The notes under the pieces: model-generated
The model's input: the letters and a program-made list of their open reading frames with translations, nothing else
What the model was told of the DNA's origin: nothing
The model's database searches: none
In this document: piece by piece, positions 54,040 to 64,000 of the stretch
How positions within the stretch are numbered: position 1 is the stretch's first letter
How the letters are laid out: each line of letters opens with the position of its first letter
NCBI GenBank assembly: GCA_031275285.1
Contig: JAISOY010000089.1
Location: forward strand, 1 to 64,000
Direction of reading: 5' to 3'
Origin: Bacteroidales bacterium
Lineage (GTDB): Bacteria; Bacteroidota; Bacteroidia; Bacteroidales; UBA4181
DNA length: 64,000 nt
Made by a program: the position numbers and the translations under genes

Positions 54040-54112
54040 TCATTTAATGCTATATTTAATGAACGTAATCAATGTGACTTAAGAAAATAATAAATAGCAC
54101 TGAGTGCTTAAT
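54040..54112 (+). repeat. Dispersed intergenic repeat, copy R4
   Basis: About 73 bp, the shortest copy. It keeps the 3' half (AATGTGACTTAAG to GAGTGCTTAAT) intact but has lost about 9 bp in the middle compared with R1-R3. It lies between the histidine kinase gene and the DUF1080 lipoprotein gene. Confidence 0.8.
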
Positions 54113-54142
54113 GTTGAATCCTAATTAAATATTTTACCAACA

Positions 54143-55012
54143 ATGAAAAAACCAATATTCTATGTTCTTTCGCTTTTTGTGATCCTTTTGGTAGCTTCCT
54201 GCGGTTCTAAAGAAGCAAAATTTGAATCTATTTTTAACGGAACCAATTTTGACGGATGGGAGACATATCTGGGCGTTCCTGATCCTTCTGTGGATGTTCC
54301 GGGAATGGAAAGGAACGAGGAAGGAGTATACACCCAACCGATAGGCCTGAATAAAGATCCGTTAAAAGTCTTTTCTATCAAAAATGTAGACGGAGAACCG
54401 GCGCTGTACGTTACAGGACAAGTATACGGTTCTTTTGCCACTGTAAAAGAATACGAAAATTATCATTTAAGATTGGAAGTGAAATGGGGAAATAAAAAAT
54501 GGGCTCCCCGTGAAGACAAACCAATGAATGCAGGTGTTCTCTACCACAGTATTGGAGAATTCGGTGCAGGACTGGGTGTCTGGAAAATGTCACACGAATG
54601 CCAGGTAATGGAGACCATGTTTGGTGATTCATACAGGATGTCTAACACATATTGTGACGTAACAGCTTCCCGCACATCTGAAAACGAACGCTATACTTTT
54701 GATAAAAAAGCGTCAAAAGTATCTTTCGGCCATGACCTGCCTGCCGGTCCCATTTGTTCCAAAAACCCTATGAATGAGAAAGACCACGGCGAATGGAATG
54801 TCATAGAAGTTCTATGTTATGAAGGAACCAGTGTACATGTGATCAACGGAAAAGTGAACATGATCAATACCGATTCCCATATCAAAGTAGACGGCAAAAA
54901 AGTTCCTTTGACAAAAGGTGCGATACAACTCCAGTCGGAAGGTGCCGAGATCTATTACCGGAAAATGGAAATACGCCCTATTACCGGAATACCCGATCAA
55001 TATCTGAAGTAA
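54143..55012 (+). CDS. DUF1080 (3-keto-disaccharide hydrolase-like) lipoprotein
   Basis: A 289-residue exported lipoprotein (signal MKKPIFYVLSLFVILLVASC, lipobox VASC). The DUF1080 domain opens with FESIFNGTNFDGWETYLG and contains YENYHLRLEVKWGNKKW, MNAGVLYHS, CQVMETMFGDSY, and the closing GAIQLQSEGAEIYYRKMEIRPI. All are characteristic of this concanavalin-like fold. Members include 3-keto-glycoside hydrolases, so a carbohydrate substrate on the cell surface or in the periplasm is likely. There is no partner gene beside it. Hairpin island III follows. Confidence 0.88.
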   Translation: MKKPIFYVLSLFVILLVASCGSKEAKFESIFNGTNFDGWETYLGVPDPSVDVPGMERNEEGVYTQPIGLNKDPLKVFSIKNVDGEPALYVTGQVYGSFATVKEYENYHLRLEVKWGNKKWAPREDKPMNAGVLYHSIGEFGAGLGVWKMSHECQVMETMFGDSYRMSNTYCDVTASRTSENERYTFDKKASKVSFGHDLPAGPICSKNPMNEKDHGEWNVIEVLCYEGTSVHVINGKVNMINTDSHIKVDGKKVPLTKGAIQLQSEGAEIYYRKMEIRPITGIPDQYLK

Positions 55013-55020
55013 AATAACGT

Positions 55021-55245
55021 TTTGATCAACCGGTTATGATCCGGTGAAATCAAACTTTAGATTATATTACAGCGTCTGTGTAATTTTTATGACATGGACG
55101 CTGTAATCGTTTAAGCTATAGCAGAGCCTGTATAAAAGGCGGGGTTCAACTTACAGCACGCGTTACAAACGCGCTCGAACTGAGCGCAATAGCCATTTTA
55201 CCTACTACCAAATTTCCCGTTATTCGTAGCAAGGACGCTACGAAT
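55021..55245. repeat. Hairpin island III
   Basis: The 266-bp gap between the DUF1080 gene and namZ has no gene but several inverted repeats. These are ACCGG/CCGGT (55029-55045), a perfect 11-bp stem (55066-55076 with 55097-55107), CGCGTT-ACA-AACGCG (55159-55173), GCGCTC/GAGCGC (55171-55187) and a perfect 9-bp stem (ATTCGTAGC at 55222-55230, complement at 55237-55245). No clear outer inverted repeat was found, unlike islands I and II. Confidence 0.65.
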
Positions 55246-55278
55246 GATTAATAATAAATAAGGTTTCCCGAAAAGAAA

Positions 55279-56460
55279 TTATTCATCATACAGAAGATAA
55301 GGCCGGCGTTGTTCTTTAAAAGAAACAACACCTTTTGCCCAGGTTGCCTTGATTTCAGCGGCTGATTTCCCTTCAATGATCATTTTCCGTACATCATCCA
55401 CTCCTATCAGTTTTTCGAAAAAAGAAGTAAAGAACCGGTCACCTAATTGAAGGTTATTGTATGCATCCAAGATGTAAGAAAGATCGATCCCTTTTTTATA
55501 GATCTCTTCATCAGGAATATTGCGGAGATCCACACCGTAACAAGTTTTATCCAGGAGAGGAGGATTCTTTGCTCCCGGAACACTGCGGGGAGTGAAACAA
55601 AAATCATAACCTTTCATATCGGGATGTCCGTATACCTGAAACGGGAAAGAAGTTCCCCTGCCCAGACTCACCGGAGTACCTTCGAAAAGACAGGTAGAGG
55701 GGTACAGATAGATGGATTTCATATTAGGCAGATTCGGAGAAGGAGGAACCGGCAACCGGTACATGGTCCGGTGGGTATAATTCCTGCATTGGATAACCGT
55801 TAGGTCACATGTTCGCCCATCCGGCAACCATTTTTCCCCATTGGCCATCCGGGCCAGTTCACCAAGCGTCATGCCATGCACAACGGGAATCGGCAACCAC
55901 CCCACACCGGATTTATGTTTCATGTCCAGTATCGGCCCGTCGACATAATGACCATTGGGATTCGGCCTGTCCAGAATGATCATTTTCTTCCCATATTCCG
56001 CACAGGCATCCATCAGGCGTACCATGGTAATATAATAAGTGTAAAAACGGAGTCCTACATCCTGTATGTCATACACCAATATATCAAACGATTGCATACT
56101 TTGCGCACTGGGTTTCCGATCTTTTCCGTCATAAAGCGAAAGGATCGGGATCCCAGTTTTTTCATCTGTCGAATTGGAAACATGCTCGCCGGCGTCGGCG
56201 TTGCCTCTGAAACCATGTTCCGGTGAAAAAATAGCCACCACATTGAACTTATTCCGGTGCAACAGATCAACAAGGTGTTCATTACCCACCATTCCCGTGT
56301 GGTTGGACAAAACAGCCACCCGTTTGTTTTTCAGTAGCGGAAAATATTCCCCTGTCGATTCGGCTCCCACCATCACCTGCTGTTCCGATCCCCGGCAAGA
56401 TATAACACAACATACAAATAAACAGGCAAAAGCCGTTATTATAGAATAAGAAGTCTTCAT
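55279..56460 (-). CDS. namZ: Exo-beta-N-acetylmuramidase NamZ-like lipoprotein (DUF1343)
   Basis: A 393-residue exported lipoprotein (signal with VISCRGSEQQ). The DUF1343 domain contains KRVAVLSNHTGMVGNEHLVD, FSPEHGFRGNADAGEHVSN, LVYDIQDVGLRFYTYI-like and ILDRPNPNGHYVDGP. These match NamZ, which releases MurNAc from the non-reducing end of peptidoglycan fragments. Its start codon overlaps the murQ stop by 4 bp, so it is translationally coupled to the enzyme that handles MurNAc 6-phosphate. This context strongly supports a MurNAc salvage role. Confidence 0.9.
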   Translation of the reverse strand: MKTSYSIITAFACLFVCCVISCRGSEQQVMVGAESTGEYFPLLKNKRVAVLSNHTGMVGNEHLVDLLHRNKFNVVAIFSPEHGFRGNADAGEHVSNSTDEKTGIPILSLYDGKDRKPSAQSMQSFDILVYDIQDVGLRFYTYYITMVRLMDACAEYGKKMIILDRPNPNGHYVDGPILDMKHKSGVGWLPIPVVHGMTLGELARMANGEKWLPDGRTCDLTVIQCRNYTHRTMYRLPVPPSPNLPNMKSIYLYPSTCLFEGTPVSLGRGTSFPFQVYGHPDMKGYDFCFTPRSVPGAKNPPLLDKTCYGVDLRNIPDEEIYKKGIDLSYILDAYNNLQLGDRFFTSFFEKLIGVDDVRKMIIEGKSAAEIKATWAKGVVSFKEQRRPYLLYDE

Positions 56461-57278
56461 GGCAAGTCTTTTTTTCTTTCGATTTCCAATACTTTTTTTA
56501 CAGAACCATTTTTCAATAGTAATTCACGGGCTTTTTCATCGGGAATACCCAATTCTTCGACAATCATACGTGTGCCCCTTTCCACGAGTTTCCGGTTGGC
56601 CAGTTGCATATTGACCATTTTATTCCCTTTTACCCTCCCCATTTTGATCATTAAAGTGGTGGATATCATATTCAGTACCATTTTCTGGGCGGTTCCGGAC
56701 TTCATCCGGGTGCTTCCGGTGACAAATTCAGGACCGACAACTACTTCAATAGGGTATTCGACAGCTGCTGCCAAAGGAGAACCCGGATTACATGTGATAC
56801 ACCCGGTAAGCAATCCTTTTTCCCGCGCTTTTTCCACCCCTCCGATCACATATGGGGTGGTACCCGATGCAGCGATGCCGATCACCGTATCCAAAGCCCC
56901 AATACCCATTCCCTGTAACTCATCCCAGGCCTTTTCCCGATCATCTTCAGCCCCTTCTATGGATTTCCTGAGTGCCGTATCACCGCCTGCAATCAAACCT
57001 ATGACAACATTAGATACCCCATAAGTGGGTGGTATTTCAGAAGCATCAAGTACACCCAGCCTGCCACTGGTTCCCGCACCGATGTAAAATACCCGTCCGC
57101 CTTCCGGTAAACGGTCCATGATCCGTTCGATCAATGCTTCTATCTGCGGGATCGCTTCACCTACCGCCAGAGGAACCTTACTGTCTTCACGGTTCATCCC
57201 GGCCAGTAGATCATGGACGTTCATCTGGTCCAGATCCTGAAATGGGGACGATGACTCTGTTATGCTGGTTTTCTTCAT
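56457..57278 (-). CDS. murQ: N-acetylmuramic acid 6-phosphate etherase
   Basis: MurQ cleaves the lactyl ether of MurNAc 6-phosphate to GlcNAc 6-phosphate and D-lactate. The 273-residue protein contains a SIS domain with YIGAGTSGRLGVLDASE (about residue 66), the catalytic-region IEGAEDDREKAWDE, IAASGTTPYVIG, and GSTRMKSGTAQKMVLNMIST. The length is slightly shorter than the common 298-304 residues, mainly at the ends. It lies 34 bp after ligA and overlaps namZ. No MurNAc kinase or transporter is visible here. Confidence 0.93.
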   Translation of the reverse strand: MKKTSITESSSPFQDLDQMNVHDLLAGMNREDSKVPLAVGEAIPQIEALIERIMDRLPEGGRVFYIGAGTSGRLGVLDASEIPPTYGVSNVVIGLIAGGDTALRKSIEGAEDDREKAWDELQGMGIGALDTVIGIAASGTTPYVIGGVEKAREKGLLTGCITCNPGSPLAAAVEYPIEVVVGPEFVTGSTRMKSGTAQKMVLNMISTTLMIKMGRVKGNKMVNMQLANRKLVERGTRMIVEELGIPDEKARELLLKNGSVKKVLEIERKKDLP

Positions 57279-57312
57279 TTAAAAATAACTTACTGTTTGC
57301 TGACAGATATAT

Positions 57313-59373
<2,061 letters not shown>

Positions 59374-59390
59374 TTACTTTTCAATGACTG

Positions 59391-59398
59391 CAAAGTTA
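59391..59398 (-). promoter_or_regulatory. Candidate -7 box (TAACTTTG) for ligA
   Basis: A full TAnnTTTG match on the minus strand, 17 bp before the ligA start codon. No clear -33 element. The remainder of the 327-bp ligA-uvrA gap is AT-rich with nothing further recognised except the uvrA box. Confidence 0.45.
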
Positions 59399-59632
59399 AA
59401 AATTTATTGTTTGGCACATTTTGATATGCACTGATAAGATCATATATTTGTCATAATAATTGGGAGAAAGTATCGTTCAGCTTCAATAAATATAACACAG
59501 ATAATTTTTATAGGAAAAATAGTCGTCCGGTCACCAAATTCACCCGGGAAAACCGGATAATTATTGTTTCGTATGAACGATATTTTAACAACGGAAAAAT
59601 CAGAAGGTGGAAGAACCTGTCATAATTATCCG

Positions 59633-59640
59633 TATCTTTG
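59633..59640 (+). promoter_or_regulatory. Candidate -7 box (TATCTTTG) for uvrA
   Basis: A full TAnnTTTG match 60 bp upstream of the uvrA start codon. No clear TTG at the -33 position, and no LexA-like palindrome was recognised. Confidence 0.45.
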
Positions 59641-59700
59641 CCAGCCCAAAAATTCTGCACGAGCAGTATCTCATAACTTTTAAAGAAGAGGATTATCAGG

Positions 59701-62523
59701 ATGTCGGATTCCGGCCAAACCATAGAGGTGTATGGTGCACGTGAGCACAACCTAAAAAACATAGATGTTTGTATTCCCCGTGATACATTGACAGTCATTA
59801 CCGGTTTGAGTGGTAGTGGAAAGTCATCATTGGCTTTTGATACCATTTATGCCGAAGGCCAACGGCGTTATATTGAGACGCTATCAGCTTATGCCCGGCA
59901 GTTCCTGGGAAATATGGAACGCCCCGATGTGGACAAGATCACAGGACTGAGCCCGGTTATTGCCATCGAGCAAAAGACGGTCAGCAAAAATCCGCGCAGT
60001 ACGGTGGGAACCATTACAGAAATCTATGATTTCCTGCGTTTGCTTTTTGCCCGCGCTGCAGATGCATATTCCATGAATACCGGAGAACTGATGGTAAAAT
60101 ATACGGACGACCAGATCATCGATCTGATCATCGAGCGTTTTTCCGGCAGGCCTATTTATATACTGGCTCCCATGGTTAAGGGACGTAAGGGGCATTACAA
60201 GGAGTTATTCGAACAGATCCGTAAACGGGGCTTTTTATATGCCCGGATAGATGGTGAAGTCCGGGAACTGAAACAAGGACTGAAAGTAGACAGGTACAAA
60301 CTGCATTATATCGAAACGGTAGTAGACAAACTGGTGGTAGATACCAATGACCGGAAACGGTTGAAGGCTTCAGTACAAACAGCCATGAAAGCAGGAAAAG
60401 GGGTCATCCTGGTCATGGATAAAGATACCGGAGAGAACCGTTATTACAGCCGACAACTGATGTGTCCGACAACAGGCTTATCATATAATGAGCCGGCACC
60501 ACATACCTTTTCTTTTAATTCGCCTCAGGGAGCCTGCCCCCGCTGTAACGGTCTGGGAGAAATTACTGAAGTGGATATGAGTAAGATCATTCCCGATCCC
60601 CGTGAAAATATAAGGAAGGGAGGTATTATTCCTTTAGGACCGGCTAAGGCTTCGGTGATCTTCAATCAGGTAGAAGCCATTGCTTCCAAATTCGGTTGTA
60701 CCCTGAATACTCCGCTCGGAGAATTTCCCGATGAAGCCCTGCAGGCTATTTTGTATGGCACGGAAGGAACTTTTAAGGTGAAAAGTCCTCACGGCGGATT
60801 TGAATACCAGATCAATTTTGAAGGGGTAGTGAATTATGTGACACAGGAACATGCCGAAAATCCGTCCAAAAAAGCCCAGAACTGGGCAGGACAGTTTGTC
60901 CGCCGGATTGTCTGTCCTGAATGTAACGGAGCCCGCCTGAAACAGGAATCGCTTCATTTCCGTATCCATGATAAAAATATTGCCGAATTGGCAGCAATGG
61001 ACATCATCACCCTGAGCAAATGGTTCGAAACGATCGAAGACCAGCTGTCTGAGAAACAGAAGCGCATCGCCCATGAGATCATCAAGGAGATACGTACCCG
61101 CATCAGTTTCCTGCTGGATGTGGGATTATATTATCTTTCCCTTAACCTCAATTCCCGTAGCCTGTCCGGAGGGGAAAGCCAGCGCATCAGGCTTGCCACC
61201 CAGATAGGTTCACAGTTGGTGAATGTATTGTATATTCTGGACGAACCGAGCATCGGACTGCACCAACGGGATAACCGCAGGTTGATACAGGCACTGCAAC
61301 GGTTACGCGATATGGGTAATTCGGTGATCGTAGTAGAACATGACCGGGAAATGATCCTTTCCGCTGATTATGTCGTAGATATGGGGCCGCTGGCAGGACG
61401 AAAAGGCGGAGAAATAGTAGCCGCAGGGACACCGGATAAGATCATGAAGAGTGACTCGCTGACAGCACAATACCTTGATGGCCGCAAATCGATCGAAATA
61501 CCCAAAGTCCGCCGGGAAGGTAACGGTAAGATACTCCGTATAAAAGGAGCCAAAGGGAATAACCTGAAGAATATCACCGTTGACTTTCCATTAGGAAAAT
61601 TCATTTGCGTTACCGGAGTCTCCGGAAGCGGAAAATCGACATTGATCAATGATACGCTACAACCGATACTCAGTAAGCATTTCTACCGGTCGTTACAGGA
61701 ACCCTTGCCATATGACAGCATCGAAGGATTGCCGAATGTCGATAAGGTAATACAGGTAGACCAGTCTCCATTGGGGCGTACACCCCGTTCCAATCCGGCC
61801 ACTTATACCGGCCTTTTCTCGGATATCCGGGAATTGTTTTCAAAGACGCCGGAAGCCATGATCCGGGGATACAAGCCGGGACGTTTTTCCTTCAATGTCA
61901 AGGGAGGAAGATGTGAAACCTGTGGCGGAGCCGGAGTACAGACCATAGAAATGAATTTTCTACCCAATGTATACGTACCGTGTAACATCTGTAACGGAAA
62001 ACGTTACAACCGGGAAACCCTTGAAGTGAAATACAACGGAAAGAACATCAGTGATGTACTGGATATGACCATCAACATGGCGGTCGAATTTTTCCAGAAC
62101 CACGCCTCCATATTGCCGCATTTACTTGCCCTGCAACAGGTGGGACTTGGGTACATCAAACTGGGACAACCCTCCACCACTTTGTCCGGTGGAGAAAGCC
62201 AAAGGGTGAAACTGGCCACCGAGCTGGCCAAAAAAGATACGGGCAATACTTTTTATATCCTTGATGAGCCTACTACCGGCCTTCATTTTGACGATGTCCG
62301 GGCATTGCTTGATGTTCTGAACAGATTAGCGGACCGGGGCAACACAGTAGTCGTGATAGAACATAATCTCGATGTGATCAAGGTAGCCGACCATATCATC
62401 GATATCGGTCCTGAAGGTGGTTCGGGAGGAGGAAAACTGATCTGTACCGGAACACCTGAAGAGGTAGCCAGACACAAGAAAAGCTATACGGCAAAATTCC
62501 TGAGAGAGGAAGGTATCGGATAG
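59701..62523 (+). CDS. uvrA: Excinuclease ABC subunit A
   Basis: UvrA is the damage-sensing ATPase of nucleotide excision repair. The 940-residue length is typical. Two ABC modules are seen: Walker [21 protein letters not shown] (about residue 31) and [17 protein letters not shown], with signatures [20 protein letters not shown] and [19 protein letters not shown] and Walker B motifs [15 protein letters not shown] and [15 protein letters not shown]. Zinc modules are CPTTG...CPRCNG, CPECNG and CETCGGAG...CNICNG. No truncation. Dispersed repeat R5 lies in the following gap. Confidence 0.98.
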   Translation: MSDSGQTIEVYGAREHNLKNIDVCIPRDTLTVITGLSGSGKSSLAFDTIYAEGQRRYIETLSAYARQFLGNMERPDVDKITGLSPVIAIEQKTVSKNPRSTVGTITEIYDFLRLLFARAADAYSMNTGELMVKYTDDQIIDLIIERFSGRPIYILAPMVKGRKGHYKELFEQIRKRGFLYARIDGEVRELKQGLKVDRYKLHYIETVVDKLVVDTNDRKRLKASVQTAMKAGKGVILVMDKDTGENRYYSRQLMCPTTGLSYNEPAPHTFSFNSPQGACPRCNGLGEITEVDMSKIIPDPRENIRKGGIIPLGPAKASVIFNQVEAIASKFGCTLNTPLGEFPDEALQAILYGTEGTFKVKSPHGGFEYQINFEGVVNYVTQEHAENPSKKAQNWAGQFVRRIVCPECNGARLKQESLHFRIHDKNIAELAAMDIITLSKWFETIEDQLSEKQKRIAHEIIKEIRTRISFLLDVGLYYLSLNLNSRSLSGGESQRIRLATQIGSQLVNVLYILDEPSIGLHQRDNRRLIQALQRLRDMGNSVIVVEHDREMILSADYVVDMGPLAGRKGGEIVAAGTPDKIMKSDSLTAQYLDGRKSIEIPKVRREGNGKILRIKGAKGNNLKNITVDFPLGKFICVTGVSGSGKSTLINDTLQPILSKHFYRSLQEPLPYDSIEGLPNVDKVIQVDQSPLGRTPRSNPATYTGLFSDIRELFSKTPEAMIRGYKPGRFSFNVKGGRCETCGGAGVQTIEMNFLPNVYVPCNICNGKRYNRETLEVKYNGKNISDVLDMTINMAVEFFQNHASILPHLLALQQVGLGYIKLGQPSTTLSGGESQRVKLATELAKKDTGNTFYILDEPTTGLHFDDVRALLDVLNRLADRGNTVVVIEHNLDVIKVADHIIDIGPEGGSGGGKLICTGTPEEVARHKKSYTAKFLREEGIG

Positions 62524-62668
62524 GATCTTTCGAAAAAAGCAACAATCATAAAGATTTATCTTTATTTGTAGAATATAGGATGCGCCTTGGACAAAATTTC
62601 AAGCAAGCTTGATTTTGCCTCTTGGCTTTTACTATATTTACAGAAAATAGATCAGATAAGTAATATAA

Positions 62669-62745
62669 ACAATTAATGTCATATTTTCTGAAAACCATTT
62701 GATCAATGTCACTTAAGAAAACAATAAATAGCACTGAGTGCTTAT
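62669..62745 (+). repeat. Dispersed intergenic repeat, copy R5
   Basis: About 77 bp, beginning ACAATTAATG and ending GAGTGCTTAT, with a 4-bp deletion in the middle relative to R1. The 3' half is nearly identical to the other copies. It sits between uvrA and a convergent glycosyltransferase gene. Confidence 0.83.
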
Positions 62746-62838
62746 CTGCACCATCACCTGTTCCTTGTTAAATATCATCCCAGGTTTGGTCCATAACTTT
62801 TCTGCCGGTTCTTCTCTCAATTTATCATCTACAATCAT
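62713..62838 (-). other. Possible 41-codon gene remnant ending inside repeat R5
   Basis: A short minus-strand frame starts at an ATG (62836-62838) in the same frame as the upstream glycosyltransferase. It encodes a protein-like stretch (DKLREEPAEKLWTKPGMIF) and then runs into R5, where its last residues and stop are supplied by the repeat. It may be the remains of a gene cut by the repeat, or chance coding. No family was recognised. Confidence 0.25.
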
Positions 62839-62865
62839 CTTTTTTAGTCCGTAACAGATAATCAA

Positions 62866-64000
62866 TTAATCCGATGAATTCAATGATGCCAGATCTTCAT
62901 ATAAATTGAAAGTAAGATCACACATTATCCCCGTGAACTTTTGATGATATAACCGCCGGAGATTGTTGCTCATTTTTTTTCTTAACTCTTTGTTTTCTAT
63001 CATTTCAACTATATTTTTAACAAAAATATTTTTGTCGGCATGGAGTCCGGTATCCGGATCAAATACAAGTTGATTAAAGAGCGCTGTTTTCCTGTCTTCA
63101 AACATCTCCGATAGTGCATCTACATCCGAAACAATCATGGGTAAGCCAAAAGCAGCCATTTCAATACCTACATAGCTGCACTGCTCATGCAGCGAGGGGA
63201 TGACTCCAAATGTTGCACTAGCATACAACTTTTTCAGGCTTCCAAGATCGACCTCATTAAAAAACGCTATATCCAGGTGGTGATATTTTGATAGAATAGT
63301 CTGTTTTGTAATATGGCAATAGCCGGCAAATTTTATCTTGGGAAAATAACCTGTAGTGCGGACAACTTCACTAACAGCATCTAACAGATCGAATATCCCC
63401 TTGTCTTTCGTGATCCTGCCTGCGTAAAGAATGGTCAATTCATCCCTTTTCTTCCGGAAAGGGATGATGTCTATCCCATTGTATATTTTCGTTATTTTCG
63501 AAGGATCAGCCTGATGGATCTTTTCCAGAAAACATCTTGCAGATTCCGACATACAAATAATTTTATCCGGCTTGTTGTAGTCAAATCCTGAATTCTCTTC
63601 CTTTCTGAATTCATCAAACTGTTCATTCCGGTAAAGCAGTTCCAGCTTTTTATATCTTTCAGGATTATTAGAAACCGAGTATTTCCATGGAATACAGTGT
63701 AAAGCAAGCAAATATTTTCCTCCCAGCTTATCTTGTAGGGCCTGTACGACTCCCGGCAAGTCTAAGTGGTTCATGTGCCATACAATATTCTGCCGGGATG
63801 ATATCCATGGCGACAACAAATGAACAATCAAATCAAGATATAACGGTTTGTACCGCTTGACATTTGCAATATGCCTGGGCAGGTAAAAAAAGGCCGTAAA
63901 ACAATCGTCTTTGATAATGACTTCCGGCAGGGCCTTATACGTTTGGAAAATCAGGTGATGCACCCTGATATTGTGACGGCTTTTCGATTTAAGCACTTCG
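62866..64000 (-). CDS. Glycosyltransferase (GT4-like), possibly truncated at the window edge
   Basis: A GT-B fold glycosyltransferase of at least 376 residues. The donor-domain signature is clear: ITKIYNGIDIIPFRKK, then LTILYAGRITKDKGIFDLLD, the EX7E region FGVIPSLHEQCSYVGIEMAAFGLPMIVSDV, and a C-terminal helix-rich end. The first in-frame start is a GTG at 63996, but the frame remains open to the window edge, so the true start may lie outside. It probably builds surface polysaccharide or lipopolysaccharide. Sugar specificity is unknown. Confidence 0.85.
   Translation of the reverse strand, partial: EVLKSKSRHNIRVHHLIFQTYKALPEVIIKDDCFTAFFYLPRHIANVKRYKPLYLDLIVHLLSPWISSRQNIVWHMNHLDLPGVVQALQDKLGGKYLLALHCIPWKYSVSNNPERYKKLELLYRNEQFDEFRKEENSGFDYNKPDKIICMSESARCFLEKIHQADPSKITKIYNGIDIIPFRKKRDELTILYAGRITKDKGIFDLLDAVSEVVRTTGYFPKIKFAGYCHITKQTILSKYHHLDIAFFNEVDLGSLKKLYASATFGVIPSLHEQCSYVGIEMAAFGLPMIVSDVDALSEMFEDRKTALFNQLVFDPDTGLHADKNIFVKNIVEMIENKELRKKMSNNLRRLYHQKFTGIMCDLTFNLYEDLASLNSSD

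Overview
This window reads as a chromosomal segment of a member of the Bacteroidetes, most likely order Bacteroidales. Evidence for this includes the C-terminal part of the giant type IX secretion/gliding outer-membrane protein SprA, lineage-typical families (Porin_10-like putative porin, OMP_b-brl_3-type TonB-linked barrel, DUF4105, DUF4254, extended NusB, long-form HisG), promoter boxes of the Bacteroidetes form TAnnTTTG, and many short-lipobox lipoproteins. The genus cannot be fixed from what I can see. I see no tRNA, rRNA, CRISPR array, prophage, transposase or plasmid gene. Most of the window is housekeeping core genome, and the unusual material sits between genes.

Layout. 1-6.8 kb: sprA (partial). 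6.8-9.5 kb (-): recR and an ADP-forming acyl-CoA synthetase. 9.7-13.4 kb (+): fabG, an SRPBCC protein and a large surface lipoprotein with a C-terminal DUF4114. 13.4-19.0 kb (-): a pfkB / phospholipase-like / engB operon, a DUF4105 membrane protein, gcvH, prmA and an Lrp/AsnC regulator. The regulator is divergent from asnA and gph (19.2-21.0 kb, +). 21.4-26.7 kb (+): a GT4 glycosyltransferase, efp, tyrS, a secreted glycoside-hydrolase-like protein and a solitary hisG. 27.2-31.8 kb (-): a lipoprotein gene broken by an in-frame stop, a putative porin and an MltF-like lytic transglycosylase. 32.0-34.2 kb (+): DEAD-box helicase and GNAT acetyltransferase. 34.3-37.2 kb (-): a TonB-linked barrel with a glycine-rich insert. 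37.4-43.9 kb (+): ansA, a metallophosphoesterase, upp, DUF4254, a small membrane protein, a GT9 heptosyltransferase-like enzyme and nusB. 44.0-47.5 kb (-): a PpiD-like periplasmic chaperone, an AcpH-like protein and pssA. 47.9-54.0 kb (+): a 2032-residue multi-PAS hybrid histidine kinase. 54.1-55.0 kb (+): a DUF1080 lipoprotein. 55.3-59.4 kb (-): ligA-murQ-namZ. 59.7-62.5 kb (+): uvrA. 62.9 kb to the edge (-): a glycosyltransferase.

Genes that plausibly work together. murQ and namZ overlap by 4 bp and form a MurNAc salvage pair. An AsnC-type regulator faces asparagine synthetase A, while an asparaginase lies elsewhere in the window. The envelope-associated set (SprA, porin, barrel protein, PpiD-like chaperone, GT9, PssA, lipoproteins) fits a Gram-negative didermic cell. 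ligA and uvrA are divergent DNA-repair genes.

The most notable non-coding signal is a dispersed intergenic repeat of about 70-85 bp. It is present five times (near 13.4, 21.3, 38.5, 54.1 and 62.7 kb), always on the + strand and always 3' of a + strand gene, with an almost invariant 3' half. A possible degenerate sixth piece lies in the opposite orientation near 47.84 kb. A second class of signal is three intergenic islands packed with short-loop hairpins (21.0-21.3, 26.7-27.0 and 55.0-55.25 kb). Two of these are bounded by inverted repeats, and the first abuts a copy of the dispersed repeat. No gene in the window explains either class.
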